Counted from the stretch's first letter, positions 1 to 10,160 are shown. The stretch: 64,000 bases of DNA from Betaproteobacteria bacterium (GCA_016716535.1 JADJWD010000007.1:1-64000); one strand, 5' to 3'. Notes: generated from the sequence alone by a model not told the origin. Numbers and translations: made by a program.

Positions 1-1368
1 GGCCTGCGGCGCGACGCCCGGGCCGTTGTCGCGCACGGCGCACCGGACGCGCCCGCCCTCGCGCGCCAGGCGCACGACGATGCGGCGCTGCGGCGCCGCG
101 CCCGCTTCGAGCGCGTGCATCGCATTGGTCAGCAGGTTGTGCAGGACCTGCTCGACGGCCACCGGGTCGGCGCGGGCCGGCGGCGCCTGCCCCTCGATGT
201 GGATCTCGATGGCGCGTTGCTCGAGTTCGGGCGCGAGCAGCGCGGCCAGGCGGCGGGCGATCGCGGCCACGTCGGTGGCCACGGGCCGGGCGGGCGTGCC
301 GCCGGGCTGCAGCAGGTGGCGCAGCCGCGCCACCACGTCGGCGGCGCGCCGCGCCTGCCCGCCGGCCAGCTCGAGGGCCTGCACGGCGCGGCGCGTGTTC
401 TCGGCCGCGTCGGCCGCGTCCGCGGGTACGGCCTCGCGCAGCAGCCTGAGCGCGGCCTGCGTACCGGCCAGCGTGGCCGTGAGCGGCTGATTCAACTCGT
501 GCGCGAGGCCCGCGGCGAGTTCGCCCATCGTGTTCAGCCGCGCCGTGTGCGCCAGCCGGGCCAGCGCCTCGGCCCGCCTTCGCTCGGCCCGCGCGGCCTG
601 CCAGCGCCGCGCCGCGCCATAGGCAGCCGTGCACAACGCCACCCAGGCCGCAACGAGGGCCCACGGCCATTGCGCCGGCCCCGCGAAGCGCTGCGCCTGC
701 ATCACGAAGGGCTGGCTGGGGCTGGCCAGCGTCTTCGAGAAGGCGAACCCCGCCGTCAAACCGAAGGGCCGCGAGGGCGAGGCCGCGGCGTCGTGCAGCA
801 CGATGACGTCGCCGCCGTGGGCCAGCGTCACGTGCACCGGCGCATCGGCCGGCCACGGCCACTCCTCGGCCGGCGCGAGGCGGCGCGCATCCACCCGCAG
901 CGCGAAGCTGGCCGGCGAACCGGCCAGCACCAGCGTGTACGTCGCACGGTCGGTGTCGACGGTGGCCAGCGCGGCTTCCCGGCGCCCCTGCGGCGCCGCG
1001 CCCGAGCGGGCCTCGGCCGCCGTCAACGCCGCCGCGGGCACGGGCTCGCCGCCGCGCGTCGCCGGCCATGGCTGCGCCGCCGCGCGCCTCCAGGCCGCCA
1101 TCACCTGCGGATGCAGCGCCGGCAGCCGGGCCGTGGCGTCGGCCTCGCCGCCGCGGGCTTCGGGGCCGGCCACCAGCACCAGCGTGCCGAGCACCGCATC
1201 GAGGCGCGCGGTCGCCTGGCTGAGGATGCGGTGCGCGGTGCGCGCCTCGGCCTGGAAGTCCGCGCGGCGCGTCGCGATGTCCACGCGCACGATCAGCGCG
1301 GCCCCGGCGACGGCCGCGAGCACGGCGATCCAGCGCTCGCGTGAACGGGGCTGGCGCGGGGCGGGCAT
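1..1368 (-). CDS. Sensor histidine kinase, 3' end beyond the window
   Basis: Membrane sensor kinase of a two-component system. 456 codons are visible and the frame is still open at base 1. A hydrophobic segment near residues 12-28 and a second near 230-250 bracket an extracytoplasmic sensor region. The dimerisation/phospho-acceptor box reads MGELAAGLAHELNQPL with the phosphorylated His at about residue 290. The N box is near 411 and a DNGPG G1 box lies near 447, where the window cuts in. The HELNQPL style of H box is the one seen in DctB/FixL-like kinases. The ATG at 1366-1368 faces away from the ABC permease gene. The partner regulator is presumably outside the window. The signal cannot be inferred. 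Confidence 0.88.
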   Translation of the reverse strand, partial: MPAPRQPRSRERWIAVLAAVAGAALIVRVDIATRRADFQAEARTAHRILSQATARLDAVLGTLVLVAGPEARGGEADATARLPALHPQVMAAWRRAAAQPWPATRGGEPVPAAALTAAEARSGAAPQGRREAALATVDTDRATYTLVLAGSPASFALRVDARRLAPAEEWPWPADAPVHVTLAHGGDVIVLHDAAASPSRPFGLTAGFAFSKTLASPSQPFVMQAQRFAGPAQWPWALVAAWVALCTAAYGAARRWQAARAERRRAEALARLAHTARLNTMGELAAGLAHELNQPLTATLAGTQAALRLLREAVPADAADAAENTRRAVQALELAGGQARRAADVVARLRHLLQPGGTPARPVATDVAAIARRLAALLAPELEQRAIEIHIEGQAPPARADPVAVEQVLHNLLTNAMHALEAGAAPQRRIVVRLAREGGRVRCAVRDNGPGVAPQA

Positions 1369-1428
1369 GGGTCGATTGTCTTCACCGCGCGCAGCCGGTG
1401 GCCGGCGGTCGTGCGCTATCGTCGGCGC

Positions 1429-2238
1429 ATGAGCAGCACGCTGACGGCCCCCGGCACCGCGCAACCGACGCGCGGATTTGTGTCGCCGGGCACGGGCACC
1501 CTCTTCCGCAAGGAGATCCTGCGCTTCTGGAAGGTGGCGTTCCAGACGGTGGCCGCGCCGGTGCTGACCGCGGTGCTGTACCTGTTGATCTTCGGCCACG
1601 TGCTCGAGGACCGCGTGCAGGTGTTCGCGGGTGTGGGCTACACGAGCTTCCTGATCCCCGGGCTCGTGATGATGAGCGTGCTGCAGAACGCGTTCGCCAA
1701 CAGCTCGAGTTCGCTCATCCAGAGCAAGATCACCGGCAACGTCGTCTTCCTGCTCGTCACGCCACTGAACCACTGGGCCTGGTACGTGGCCTACGTCGGC
1801 GCGTCGATGGTGCGCGGGCTCACGGTGGGCCTGGGCGTCTTCGTCGTCACGGCGTGGTTCGCGCCGCTGTCGCTCGCGCAGCCGTGGTGGATCATCATTT
1901 TCGCGGCGCTCGGCGCCGGCATGCTCGGCTCGCTCGGGTTGATCGCGGGGCTGTGGGCCGACAAGTTCGACCAGCTCGCGGCGTTCCAGAACTTCCTGAT
2001 CATGCCGCTGACGTTTCTCTCCGGCGTCTTCTACTCGGTGCACTCACTGCCGGCGGCGTGGCGCTCGGTGAGCCACCTGAACCCGTTCTTCTACATGATC
2101 GATGGATTCCGGCGCGGCTTCTTCGGCGCCAGCGACGTGTCGCCGTGGCTGAGCCTGGCGGTGGTGGGGACGAGCTTCCTGCTCGTCGCCGCGCTGACGC
2201 TGCGCCTGCTGGCCAGCGGGTACAAGCTGCGCGCCTGA
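1429..2238 (+). CDS. ABC-2 type transporter permease (YadH/NodJ-like)
   Basis: Inner-membrane permease of an ABC-2 exporter, about 269 residues with roughly six hydrophobic segments. The FxKEIxRFWK start and the C-terminal LNPFFYMIDGFRRGFFG stretch are typical of the YadH/NodJ permease family. An in-frame GTG at 1411 is possible, but the ATG at 1429 is preferred: a TATCGT -10-like box ends six bases before it, so the message may be leaderless. In related genomes this gene follows its ATPase and leads into bolA-murA-hisG. Here the upstream gene is a divergent sensor kinase, so no ATPase partner is visible. Confidence 0.85.
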   Translation: MSSTLTAPGTAQPTRGFVSPGTGTLFRKEILRFWKVAFQTVAAPVLTAVLYLLIFGHVLEDRVQVFAGVGYTSFLIPGLVMMSVLQNAFANSSSSLIQSKITGNVVFLLVTPLNHWAWYVAYVGASMVRGLTVGLGVFVVTAWFAPLSLAQPWWIIIFAALGAGMLGSLGLIAGLWADKFDQLAAFQNFLIMPLTFLSGVFYSVHSLPAAWRSVSHLNPFFYMIDGFRRGFFGASDVSPWLSLAVVGTSFLLVAALTLRLLASGYKLRA

Positions 2239-2269
2239 TAATCCGCCGCCTGTACGGAGCCCACCGCCC

Positions 2270-2860
2270 ATGCCCACCGAAACCCCCGCCGCCGAAGATC
2301 CGAAGCCGCAAGGCCGCGGCAGCCTGATGGAGGCACTGTCGCTGAAGTCGCGCTTCGTCCTCGTCTTCGGCGAGATCGACGACAAGATGGCGCGCCAGAC
2401 CTGCGAGCGGCTGATCCTGCTGTCGCAGGAAAGCGAGGCGCCGATCCAGCTGCTGATCAGCTCGCCGGGCGGACACGTCGAATCCGGCGACGCCATCCAC
2501 GACATGATCCGCTTCGTGCGCGCACCGGTCACCACCATCGGCAGCGGCTGGGTGGCGAGCGCCGGCACGCACATCTTCCTCGCCGCGCCGAAGGAGCGGC
2601 GCGTGTGCCTGCCGAACACGCGCTTCATGATCCACCAGCCGGCCGGCGGCGCCGGCGGGCGCGCCACCGACATCGCGATCCAGGCCAAGGAGATCATCAA
2701 GACACGCGAGCGCATCGCGAAGGTGATCGCGCGCGAGACCGGCCACAAGCTCGAGAAGGTACTCGCCGACATGGAACGCGACTACTGGATGAGCGCCGAG
2801 GAGGCGGTGGCCTACGGCATCGTCGCGCGCGTCATCGAGCGCCACAAGGACCTCGGCTGA
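2270..2860 (+). CDS. ClpP-like serine protease
   Basis: ClpP-family peptidase of 196 residues, normal length for the family. The Ser in GWVASAGTHIF, the His in MIHQPAGG and the Asp in MERDYWMS align with the ClpP catalytic Ser97, His122 and Asp171, so the triad is intact. The N terminus differs from housekeeping ClpP and there is no clpX or tig beside it, so it is a paralogue rather than the main clpP. A GGAG ribosome site lies about nine bases before the ATG. The stop is one base from the bolA start, so the two are probably co-translated. Which unfoldase it uses, if any, is unknown. Confidence 0.85.
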   Translation: MPTETPAAEDPKPQGRGSLMEALSLKSRFVLVFGEIDDKMARQTCERLILLSQESEAPIQLLISSPGGHVESGDAIHDMIRFVRAPVTTIGSGWVASAGTHIFLAAPKERRVCLPNTRFMIHQPAGGAGGRATDIAIQAKEIIKTRERIAKVIARETGHKLEKVLADMERDYWMSAEEAVAYGIVARVIERHKDLG

Positions 2861-2861
2861 C

Positions 2862-3158
2862 ATGGGCCCGCAAGGCGAGCCCACCGTCGAGGAGGTGCGC
2901 GGCTTCATCGCCGCCGGCCTGCCTTGCACGCACCTCGAAGTGGAAGGCGACGGCCGCCACTTCTTCGCCACCATCGTCTCGGCCGAGTTCGAGGGCCTCG
3001 TGCGCGTGCGCCGGCACCAGCGGGTCTACGCGGCGCTCGGCGATAGAATGCGCGCGCAAATCCACGCGCTTTCGATGAAGACGCTCACCCCGGCCGAGTT
3101 CGCCGCCGCCGCGCCCCCGCCGGCGGGGCCCGGCTCCACGGGCCACCACCACCCCTGA
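2862..3158 (+). CDS. BolA/IbaG family protein
   Basis: Small BolA-like protein of 98 residues. BolA proteins pair with monothiol glutaredoxins in iron-sulfur handling. The core from about residue 20 to 80 has the class layout: an acidic strand (LEVEGDGRHFFATIVS), a conserved RHQRVYAALGDRM helix and a short KTLTPAEF end. The C-terminal Ala/Pro-rich tail is extra. It starts one base after the ClpP-like stop. In many Burkholderiales bolA is followed by murA and then hisG. Here murA is absent and 112 non-coding bases lead directly to hisG. Confidence 0.85.
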   Translation: MGPQGEPTVEEVRGFIAAGLPCTHLEVEGDGRHFFATIVSAEFEGLVRVRRHQRVYAALGDRMRAQIHALSMKTLTPAEFAAAAPPPAGPGSTGHHHP

Positions 3159-3270
3159 CGCTTCCTGCGGCGCGCCGCGGGAAGCCGCTGCGCGCCTTTG
3201 CGGTATCGAGGCGCGGATCCAGGTGGCTCCTCCCGCGCGTGCTCCGGTTGCTTGAACCCAGACGCACCCG

Positions 3271-3945
3271 ATGATCACGCTGGCCTTGTCCAAGGGACGC
3301 ATCTTCGATGACTCGCTGCCGTTGCTGACGGCCGCGGGTATCGAGGTGCTCGACGACCCCGAGAAGAGCCGCAAGCTCATCCTCGCGACGAACCGGCCCG
3401 ACCTGCGCGTCGTGCTCGTGCGCGCGACCGACGTGCCGACCTACGTGCAGCATGGCGGCGCCGACCTCGGCGTCGCGGGCCTGGACGTGCTGCTCGAACA
3501 CGGCGCCGAGCACAGTGCCGGCGGCGCCGGCGGGCATGCGGGGCTCTACCGGCCGCTGGACCTGCGGATCGCCCGCTGCCGCATGAGCGTGGCGGCGCGC
3601 GAGGACTTCGACTACGCGAGCGCGGTGCGCCAGGGCTCGCGCATCCGCGTCGCCACCAAGTACACGCAGACGGCGCGCCAGCACTTCGCGGCCAAGGGCG
3701 TGCACGTCGACCTGATCAAGCTGTACGGCTCGATGGAGCTGGCGCCGCTGACGGGCCTGGCCGACGCGATCGTCGACCTTGTCTCCACCGGCAGCACGCT
3801 GAAGGCGAACCGGCTCGTCGAGGTCGAACGGATCATGGACATCTCGTCGCGGCTCGTCGTCAACGCCGCGGCGCTGAAGGTCAAGCGCGAGCCGCTGCGC
3901 GCGCTGATCGATGCGTTCGAGCGGGCGGTGGAGGGGCGGGGATGA
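3271..3945 (+). CDS. hisG: ATP phosphoribosyltransferase, short form
   Basis: First step of histidine synthesis, joining ATP and PRPP. The 224-residue length is the short HisG form, which lacks the C-terminal regulatory domain and needs HisZ. No hisZ is in the window. The start (MITLALSKGRI) and the PRPP-loop region (DAIVDLVSTGSTLKAN) are typical. A Gly/Ala-rich insertion of about ten residues (around AEHSAGGAGG) lies in a loop after VLLEHG. The 3' end overlaps hisD by four bases, so translation is coupled. Confidence 0.95.
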   Translation: MITLALSKGRIFDDSLPLLTAAGIEVLDDPEKSRKLILATNRPDLRVVLVRATDVPTYVQHGGADLGVAGLDVLLEHGAEHSAGGAGGHAGLYRPLDLRIARCRMSVAAREDFDYASAVRQGSRIRVATKYTQTARQHFAAKGVHVDLIKLYGSMELAPLTGLADAIVDLVSTGSTLKANRLVEVERIMDISSRLVVNAAALKVKREPLRALIDAFERAVEGRG

Positions 3946-5360
3946 ACGGCGCCACAAATGCCACGGGCGCCACGAAGGCCGCCGCGGCGGCCGATTCGCC
4001 CGTGCGCATCGCAAGACTCTCGACCGCCGCCGCCGACTTCGAAGCCCGCTTCGAGCGCCTGCGCCACTGGTCGGCCGACGCCGACGCAGCGATCGAGCAG
4101 GCGGTCGCCAACATCCTCGCCGACGTGCGCAAGCGCGGCGACGCCGCGGTGCTCGAATACACGGCGCGCTTCGACGGCCTGCGCGCCGAAAGCGTCGCCG
4201 CGCTCGAGATCCCGCGCGCCGAACTGACAGCGGCGCTCAGCGCGATCACGCCGGCGCAGCGCGCCGCGCTCGAGGCGGCGGCCGCGCGTGTGCGCGCCTT
4301 CCACGAACGCCAGCTCGAAGCCTGCGGGCGCGGCTTCACGTTCCGCGATGCCGACGGCACGCTGCTCGGGCAGAAGGTGACGCCGCTCGATCGTGTCGGC
4401 CTCTACGTGCCCGGCGGCAAGGCGGCGTACCCGTCGAGCGTGCTGATGAACGCGGTGCCGGCCAAGGTGGCCGGCGTCGGCGAGATCGTGATGGTGGTGC
4501 CGACGCCGCTGCGCGGCAGCGTGGCCACCGGCGGCAGTGGCAGCGCCGCCGGCGCTGCCACGATCGGCGAGCGCAACCCGCTTGTCCTCGCCGCCGCCGC
4601 GGTGGCCGGCGTCGACCGCGCCTTCACGATCGGCGGCGCGCAGGCCGTCGGCGCGCTCGCCTTCGGCACGGCCACCGTGCCGCGCGTCGACAAGATCACC
4701 GGCCCGGGCAACGCCTACGTCGCCAGCGCCAAGCGGCGCGTCTTCGGCGAAGTGGGCATCGACATGATCGCGGGCCCCAGCGAAATCCTCGTGCTCGCCG
4801 ACGGCACGACGCCGCCCGACTGGGTGGCGATGGACCTCTTCAGCCAGGCCGAGCACGACGAACTCGCGCAAAGCATCCTGCTCTGCCCCGACGCGGCCTA
4901 CCTCGACGCGGTGGCCGCCAGCATCGAGCGGCTGCTGCCGGCGCTGCCGCGCGCCGCCGTCATCCGCGCCAGCCTGGAAGGCCGCGGGGCGCTCGTGCAC
5001 ACGCGCAGCATGGAAGAGGCCTGCGAGATCAGCAACCGCATCGCGCCCGAGCACCTGGAGGTCAGCGCCCGCGAGCCGCAGCGTTGGGAGCCGCTGCTCA
5101 AGCACGCCGGCGCGATCTTCCTGGGCGCCTTCACGAGCGAGAGCCTCGGCGACTATTGCGCCGGCCCGAACCACGTGCTGCCGACCTCGGGGACGGCGCG
5201 CTTCTCCTCGCCGCTTGGCGTCTACGACTTCCAGAAGCGCACGAGCCTGATCGAAGTGAGCGAAGCCGGCGCTCGCCTCCTCGGCCCGATCGCCGCCGAG
5301 CTGGCGCACGGCGAGGGCCTGCAGGCGCACGCGCGGGCGGCCGAACTGCGGCTGCGTTGA
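3942..5360 (+). CDS. hisD: Histidinol dehydrogenase
   Basis: Zinc- and NAD-dependent enzyme that oxidises L-histidinol to L-histidine in two steps. 472 residues, somewhat longer than usual because of an Ala/Thr-rich N-terminal extension of about 15 residues. Family landmarks are present: DRVGLYVPGGKAAYPSSVLM, the GPGNAYVASAKRRVFG stretch, GPSEILVLAD and the C-terminal NHVLPTSGTARFSSPLGV block. It overlaps hisG by ATGA. Confidence 0.96.
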   Translation: MNGATNATGATKAAAAADSPVRIARLSTAAADFEARFERLRHWSADADAAIEQAVANILADVRKRGDAAVLEYTARFDGLRAESVAALEIPRAELTAALSAITPAQRAALEAAAARVRAFHERQLEACGRGFTFRDADGTLLGQKVTPLDRVGLYVPGGKAAYPSSVLMNAVPAKVAGVGEIVMVVPTPLRGSVATGGSGSAAGAATIGERNPLVLAAAAVAGVDRAFTIGGAQAVGALAFGTATVPRVDKITGPGNAYVASAKRRVFGEVGIDMIAGPSEILVLADGTTPPDWVAMDLFSQAEHDELAQSILLCPDAAYLDAVAASIERLLPALPRAAVIRASLEGRGALVHTRSMEEACEISNRIAPEHLEVSAREPQRWEPLLKHAGAIFLGAFTSESLGDYCAGPNHVLPTSGTARFSSPLGVYDFQKRTSLIEVSEAGARLLGPIAAELAHGEGLQAHARAAELRLR

Positions 5361-5388
5361 CACCAGAATCCCGACGTTGCCCAATGCC

Positions 5389-6549
5389 ATGACGCCGAAC
5401 GCCCTTGCCGCCCCTGCCGCCGTCACCCTCGCCGAGCGCATCGCCCGCACGGTGCGCCAGGACGTGCAGAGCATGCACGCCTACGCCGTCCAGCCGAGCG
5501 CCGGGCTCGTCAAGCTCGACGCGATGGAGAACCCCTTTCGGCTGCCGCCCGAGCTGCAGCGCGCGCTCGGCGAGCGGCTGGGCGCCGTGGCGATCAACCG
5601 CTACCCGGGGGCGCGGGGCGCCGACCTGATCGCCGCGCTCGCCCGCCACGTGCAGTTGCCCGCCGGCTGCAAGCTCATGCTCGGCAACGGCAGCGACGAG
5701 TTGATCGACCTGCTGTCGGTGGCCTGCGACATGCCCGGCGCCACCGTGCTGGCGCCGCTGCCGGGCTTCGTGATGTACGAGATGAGCGCGAAGCTGCGCG
5801 GGCTGCGCTTCGTGGGCGTGCCGCTGACCGCCGACTTCCAGCTCGACGAGGCGGCGATGCTCGACGCGATCGCCACGCACCGCCCGGCGCTGACCTACCT
5901 CGCGTACCCGAACAACCCGACCGCCAACCTCTGGGACGACGCCGTGCTCGAGCGGCTCGTCGCCGCGGTCGGTGCACAGCATGGGCTCGTCGTCTTCGAC
6001 GAGGCGTATCAGCCGTTCGCCTCGCGCACCTGGTTGCCGCGGCTCGCGCAGCCCGGCCACGAACACGTGCTGGTGCTGCGCACGCTGTCGAAGTTCGGCC
6101 TGGCCGGCGTGCGCCTGGGCTACCTCTGCGGCGCCGCAGCGCTGATCGACGAGATCGACAAGGTGCGCCCGCCCTACAACGTCGGCGTGCTCAATGCCGA
6201 GGCGGCCCTCTTTGCGCTCGAACACGCCGACGAGTACGCGCGCCAGGCCGCGCTGCTGCGCGCCGAGCGCGAGCGGCTGCAAGCGGCGCTGCGCGCCATG
6301 CCCGGCGTGCAGCCGTTCCCGAGCGAAGCGAACATGATCCTCGTGCGCGTGCCCGATTCGAAGCGCGCCTTCGAGGGCATGAAGGCGCGCGGCGTGCTCG
6401 TCAAGCACATCGCCGGCCTGCACCCGCTGCTGGCCCACTGCCTGCGGCTGACGGTCGGCACGCCCGAGGAGAACAAGCGGATGATCGATGCGCTGGCCGC
6501 GAGTCTGGCAGCGAACACGGCGACAGACGCCACGGAGAACGTCCGATGA
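5389..6549 (+). CDS. hisC: Histidinol-phosphate aminotransferase
   Basis: PLP-dependent aminotransferase that makes L-histidinol phosphate from imidazole-acetol phosphate and glutamate. About 386 residues, fold type I. Markers are KLDAMENPF near the start, the YPNNPT substrate/PLP stretch, and the Schiff-base Lys in LSKFGLAGVRLGY. The ATG at 5389 is chosen; a TTG at 5377 in the same frame would add four residues. The gap from hisD is 28 bases and the stop overlaps hisB by ATGA. Confidence 0.95.
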   Translation: MTPNALAAPAAVTLAERIARTVRQDVQSMHAYAVQPSAGLVKLDAMENPFRLPPELQRALGERLGAVAINRYPGARGADLIAALARHVQLPAGCKLMLGNGSDELIDLLSVACDMPGATVLAPLPGFVMYEMSAKLRGLRFVGVPLTADFQLDEAAMLDAIATHRPALTYLAYPNNPTANLWDDAVLERLVAAVGAQHGLVVFDEAYQPFASRTWLPRLAQPGHEHVLVLRTLSKFGLAGVRLGYLCGAAALIDEIDKVRPPYNVGVLNAEAALFALEHADEYARQAALLRAERERLQAALRAMPGVQPFPSEANMILVRVPDSKRAFEGMKARGVLVKHIAGLHPLLAHCLRLTVGTPEENKRMIDALAASLAANTATDATENVR

Positions 6550-7142
6550 CCGCCCCCCGCACTGCCGACCTCCGCCGCGACACGAAGGAAACCAAGATCC
6601 GCGTCGCGCTCAACCTCGACGGCACCGGCACCGCCCAGCTCGCCACCGGCATCGGCTTCTTCGACCACATGCTCGACCAGGTGGCGCGCCACGGCCTCGT
6701 CGACCTCGTCGTCGAGGCCGAGGGCGACCTGCACATCGACGGCCACCACACGGTCGAGGACGTCGGCATCACGCTCGGCATGGCGGTGGCGCAGGCCGTG
6801 GGCGACAAGCGCGGCATCACGCGCTACGGCCACGCCTACGTGCCGCTGGACGAGGCGCTGTCGCGCGTCGTCGTCGACTTCTCCGGCCGCCCCGGGCTGC
6901 ACATGGACGTGCCGTTCAAGGCCGCGCAAATCGGCGGCTTCGACACGCAGCTCGCGTTCGAGTTCTTCCAGGGCTTCTCCAACCACGCCGGCGTCACGCT
7001 GCACATCGACAACCTGAAGGGCGACAACGCACACCACCAGTGCGAGACGGTGTTCAAGGCCTTCGCGCGCGCGCTGCGCATGGCGCTCGCCGCCGACCCG
7101 CGCGCCGCCGGCACGATCCCGTCGACCAAAGGGTCGCTGTAG
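6546..7142 (+). CDS. hisB: Imidazoleglycerol-phosphate dehydratase
   Basis: Manganese enzyme that dehydrates imidazole glycerol phosphate. 198 residues, the stand-alone dehydratase without a fused phosphatase domain. The metal-binding motifs FFDHMLDQ, DGHHTVEDVG, FFQGFSNHAG and DNAHHQCE are complete. It overlaps hisC by four bases and is followed after five bases by hisH. Confidence 0.97.
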   Translation: MTAPRTADLRRDTKETKIRVALNLDGTGTAQLATGIGFFDHMLDQVARHGLVDLVVEAEGDLHIDGHHTVEDVGITLGMAVAQAVGDKRGITRYGHAYVPLDEALSRVVVDFSGRPGLHMDVPFKAAQIGGFDTQLAFEFFQGFSNHAGVTLHIDNLKGDNAHHQCETVFKAFARALRMALAADPRAAGTIPSTKGSL

Positions 7143-7147
7143 CCGCC

Positions 7148-7831
7148 ATGGAAACCGTCGCCGTCGTCGACTACGGCATGGGCAACCTGCGCTCGGTGTC
7201 GCAGGCGGTCGCGCACGCCGCGCTGGCCACGCAAGCGGCCGAAGCGCTGGACGTGCGCGTGATCCTCACCGCCAACCCCGAGGAGGTCGATGCGGCCGAC
7301 CGCGTTGTGCTGCCCGGCCAGGGCGCGATGCGCGACTGCATGCACGAGCTCGAGGCCTCGGGCCTGAAGGAAGCCGTGCTGCGCGCCGCAGCCACCAAGC
7401 CGCTCTTCGGCGTGTGTGTGGGCATGCAGATGCTGCTCGAACACAGCGAGGAGCAGGACACGCCCGGCCTCGGCCTCATTCCCGGGCGCTGCGTGCGCTT
7501 CCGGCTCGAAGGCCAGCGCCAGCCCGATGGCAGCCGCTACAAGGTGCCGCAGATGGGCTGGAACCGCGTGCACCAGGTCGGCGGGCCGGCCAGTGCGCAC
7601 GCGCGGCATGCGCTGTGGCGCGGTATTCCCGACGGCAGCTGGTTCTACTTCCTGCACAGCTACCACGCGCAAACCGCCATGGCGGGTCATTGCGTAGGCG
7701 AAACCGAGTACGGCGCTCGCTTTACCAGCGCCGTGGCGCGGGATAACATTTTTGCGACCCAGTTCCACCCCGAGAAAAGCGCGGCGCAGGGCCTCGCCCT
7801 GTATCGCAACTTCCTGCTCTGGAAGCCTTGA
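7148..7831 (+). CDS. hisH: Imidazole glycerol phosphate synthase, glutaminase subunit
   Basis: Class I glutamine amidotransferase that feeds ammonia to HisF. The start VAVVDYGMGNLRSV is typical. The catalytic Cys lies in GVCVGMQMLLE and the His/Glu pair in QFHPEKSA, so the triad is complete. At 227 residues it is about 10-15 longer than many homologues; the extra length is in the middle (QRQPDGSRYK and the GGPASAHARHA region). The ATG at 7148 follows hisB by five bases. Confidence 0.95.
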   Translation: METVAVVDYGMGNLRSVSQAVAHAALATQAAEALDVRVILTANPEEVDAADRVVLPGQGAMRDCMHELEASGLKEAVLRAAATKPLFGVCVGMQMLLEHSEEQDTPGLGLIPGRCVRFRLEGQRQPDGSRYKVPQMGWNRVHQVGGPASAHARHALWRGIPDGSWFYFLHSYHAQTAMAGHCVGETEYGARFTSAVARDNIFATQFHPEKSAAQGLALYRNFLLWKP

Positions 7832-7910
7832 TCAGCAGCCGCCGTCTCTCGGCCCTCTCGGCCCGCCCCGGGCCCAAGCAGTCCGCCCCGCCACCCGCTC
7901 CCCCTGAGCC

Positions 7911-8660
7911 ATGCTGCTGATCCCCGCCATCGACCTCAAGGACGGCAAGTGCGTTCGCCTGCAACAAGGCGACATGAATGCCGTCACCACCTTCGGCGAC
8001 GACCCGGCCGCGATGGCCCGCCGCTGGCTCGACGCCGGCGCGCGCCGGCTGCACCTGGTGGACCTGAACGGTGCCTTCGCCGGCCGGCCGGTCAACGAAG
8101 GCGCCGTCAAGTCAATTCTGCGCGCGGTCGACGAGCGCATCCCGGTGCAGCTCGGCGGCGGCATCCGCGACCTCGACACGATCGAGCGTTATCTCGACGA
8201 CGGCATCAGCTACGTCGTCATCGGCACCGCGGCAGTGAAGAACCCGGGCTTCATGAAGGACGCCTGCAGCGCCTTCGGCGGCCACATCATCGTCGGCCTC
8301 GACGCGAAAGACGGCAAGGTCGCCACCGACGGCTGGAGCAAGCTCACCGGCCACGAGGTGGCCGATCTGGCGAAGAAGTTCGAGGACTACGGCGTCGAGG
8401 CGATCATCTACACCGACATCGGCCGCGACGGCATGCTGACCGGCATCAACGTCGACGCCACCGTCAAGCTCGCGCAGTCGCTGTCGATCCCGGTCATCGC
8501 CTCGGGCGGCCTGGCCGGCCTGCCCGACATCGAAAAGCTCTGCGCCGTCGAGGCCGACGGCATCAGCGGCGTCATCTGCGGGCGCAGCATCTACACCGGC
8601 GCGCTCGACTTCGCTTCGGCGCAGAAGCGCGCCGACGAATTGAACGGCGCGCCGGCCTGA
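7911..8660 (+). CDS. hisA: ProFAR isomerase
   Basis: 1-(5-phosphoribosyl)-5-[(5-phosphoribosylamino)methylideneamino]imidazole-4-carboxamide isomerase, a TIM-barrel enzyme. 249 residues, normal length. It opens with MLLIPAIDLKDGKCVRLQQG, carries the catalytic Asp in that stretch and the second one in YTDIGRDGMLTG. Phosphate-binding turns are QLGGGIRD and ASGGLAG. The 79-base spacer from hisH is the first sizeable gap in the his block, but the same direction suggests one operon. Confidence 0.96.
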   Translation: MLLIPAIDLKDGKCVRLQQGDMNAVTTFGDDPAAMARRWLDAGARRLHLVDLNGAFAGRPVNEGAVKSILRAVDERIPVQLGGGIRDLDTIERYLDDGISYVVIGTAAVKNPGFMKDACSAFGGHIIVGLDAKDGKVATDGWSKLTGHEVADLAKKFEDYGVEAIIYTDIGRDGMLTGINVDATVKLAQSLSIPVIASGGLAGLPDIEKLCAVEADGISGVICGRSIYTGALDFASAQKRADELNGAPA

Positions 8661-8706
8661 GAGGCGCGCTCCTCCCTTCGCGCGGGCCGCAACGCCCGCC
8701 CCTCGC

Positions 8707-9515
<809 letters not shown>

Positions 9516-9516
<1 letters not shown>

Positions 9517-10133
9517 TGCGCGGCGGCCGCGCTGGCCGCACAAGCCGCGGCCCTGCGGCCCCACCGCCCGGCGAAGTGCGCCTGATCGGCGGGCAGTGGA
9601 AACGCAGCAAGCTGCCGGTGCCCGACCGCCCGGGCCTGCGGCCCACGCCCGACCGCGTGCGCGAAACGCTCTTCAACTGGCTCGGCCAGGACCTCACCGG
9701 CTGGCGCGTGCTCGATGCCTTCGCCGGCAGCGGCGCGCTCGGCTTCGAGGCCGCGTCGCGCGGCGCGGCCGAGGTGCAGTTGATCGAATGCGATGCGGCG
9801 CTGGCGCGCTCGCTTGCCGAATCGGCGAAGCGGCTGCACGCGGCAGCCGTGCAGGTGACTTGCGCCGATGCACTGGCCTGGATGGGGCACTGCGCGGCGG
9901 AGCGCTTCGAGCTCGTGCTGCTCGATCCGCCGTTCGCGGCCGGCTTGCTCGGCCCGGCGATCGCGGCCGCCGCGCCGCTCGTCGCATCAGGCGGCTGGTT
10001 GTACGTCGAATCAGGCATCGAGAAGAACGCCGAAGGCGACGATGCCCCGGCCGCGCCGCCGCGCGGCTTCGAACCGTGGCGCACATTGCACGCCGGCGCC
10101 GTGCACGCGCAGCTGTTCAGGCGCGCCGCGTAG
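9516..10133 (+). CDS. rsmD: 16S rRNA (guanine966-N2)-methyltransferase
   Basis: Methylates G966 of 16S rRNA using S-adenosylmethionine. 205 residues. Signatures: EVRLIGGQWKRSKLPVP, RPTPDRVRETLFNWL, the SAM-binding loop DAFAGSGALGFEAASRGA and the catalytic LLDPPF. The N-terminal 18 residues are low-complexity. The ATG overlaps the hisF stop, so expression is probably coupled to the his operon. The rsmD-coaD-ferredoxin order is common in proteobacteria. Confidence 0.93.
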
Positions 10134-10160
10134 GCCAGCGCCCCGCGCTTCGCTTGCGCA

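Noticed and set aside
115..1344. Plus-strand open frame of 409 codons at the window start
   Set aside because: The opposite strand reads as a sensor kinase with H, N and G boxes; the plus-strand product has no recognisable fold.
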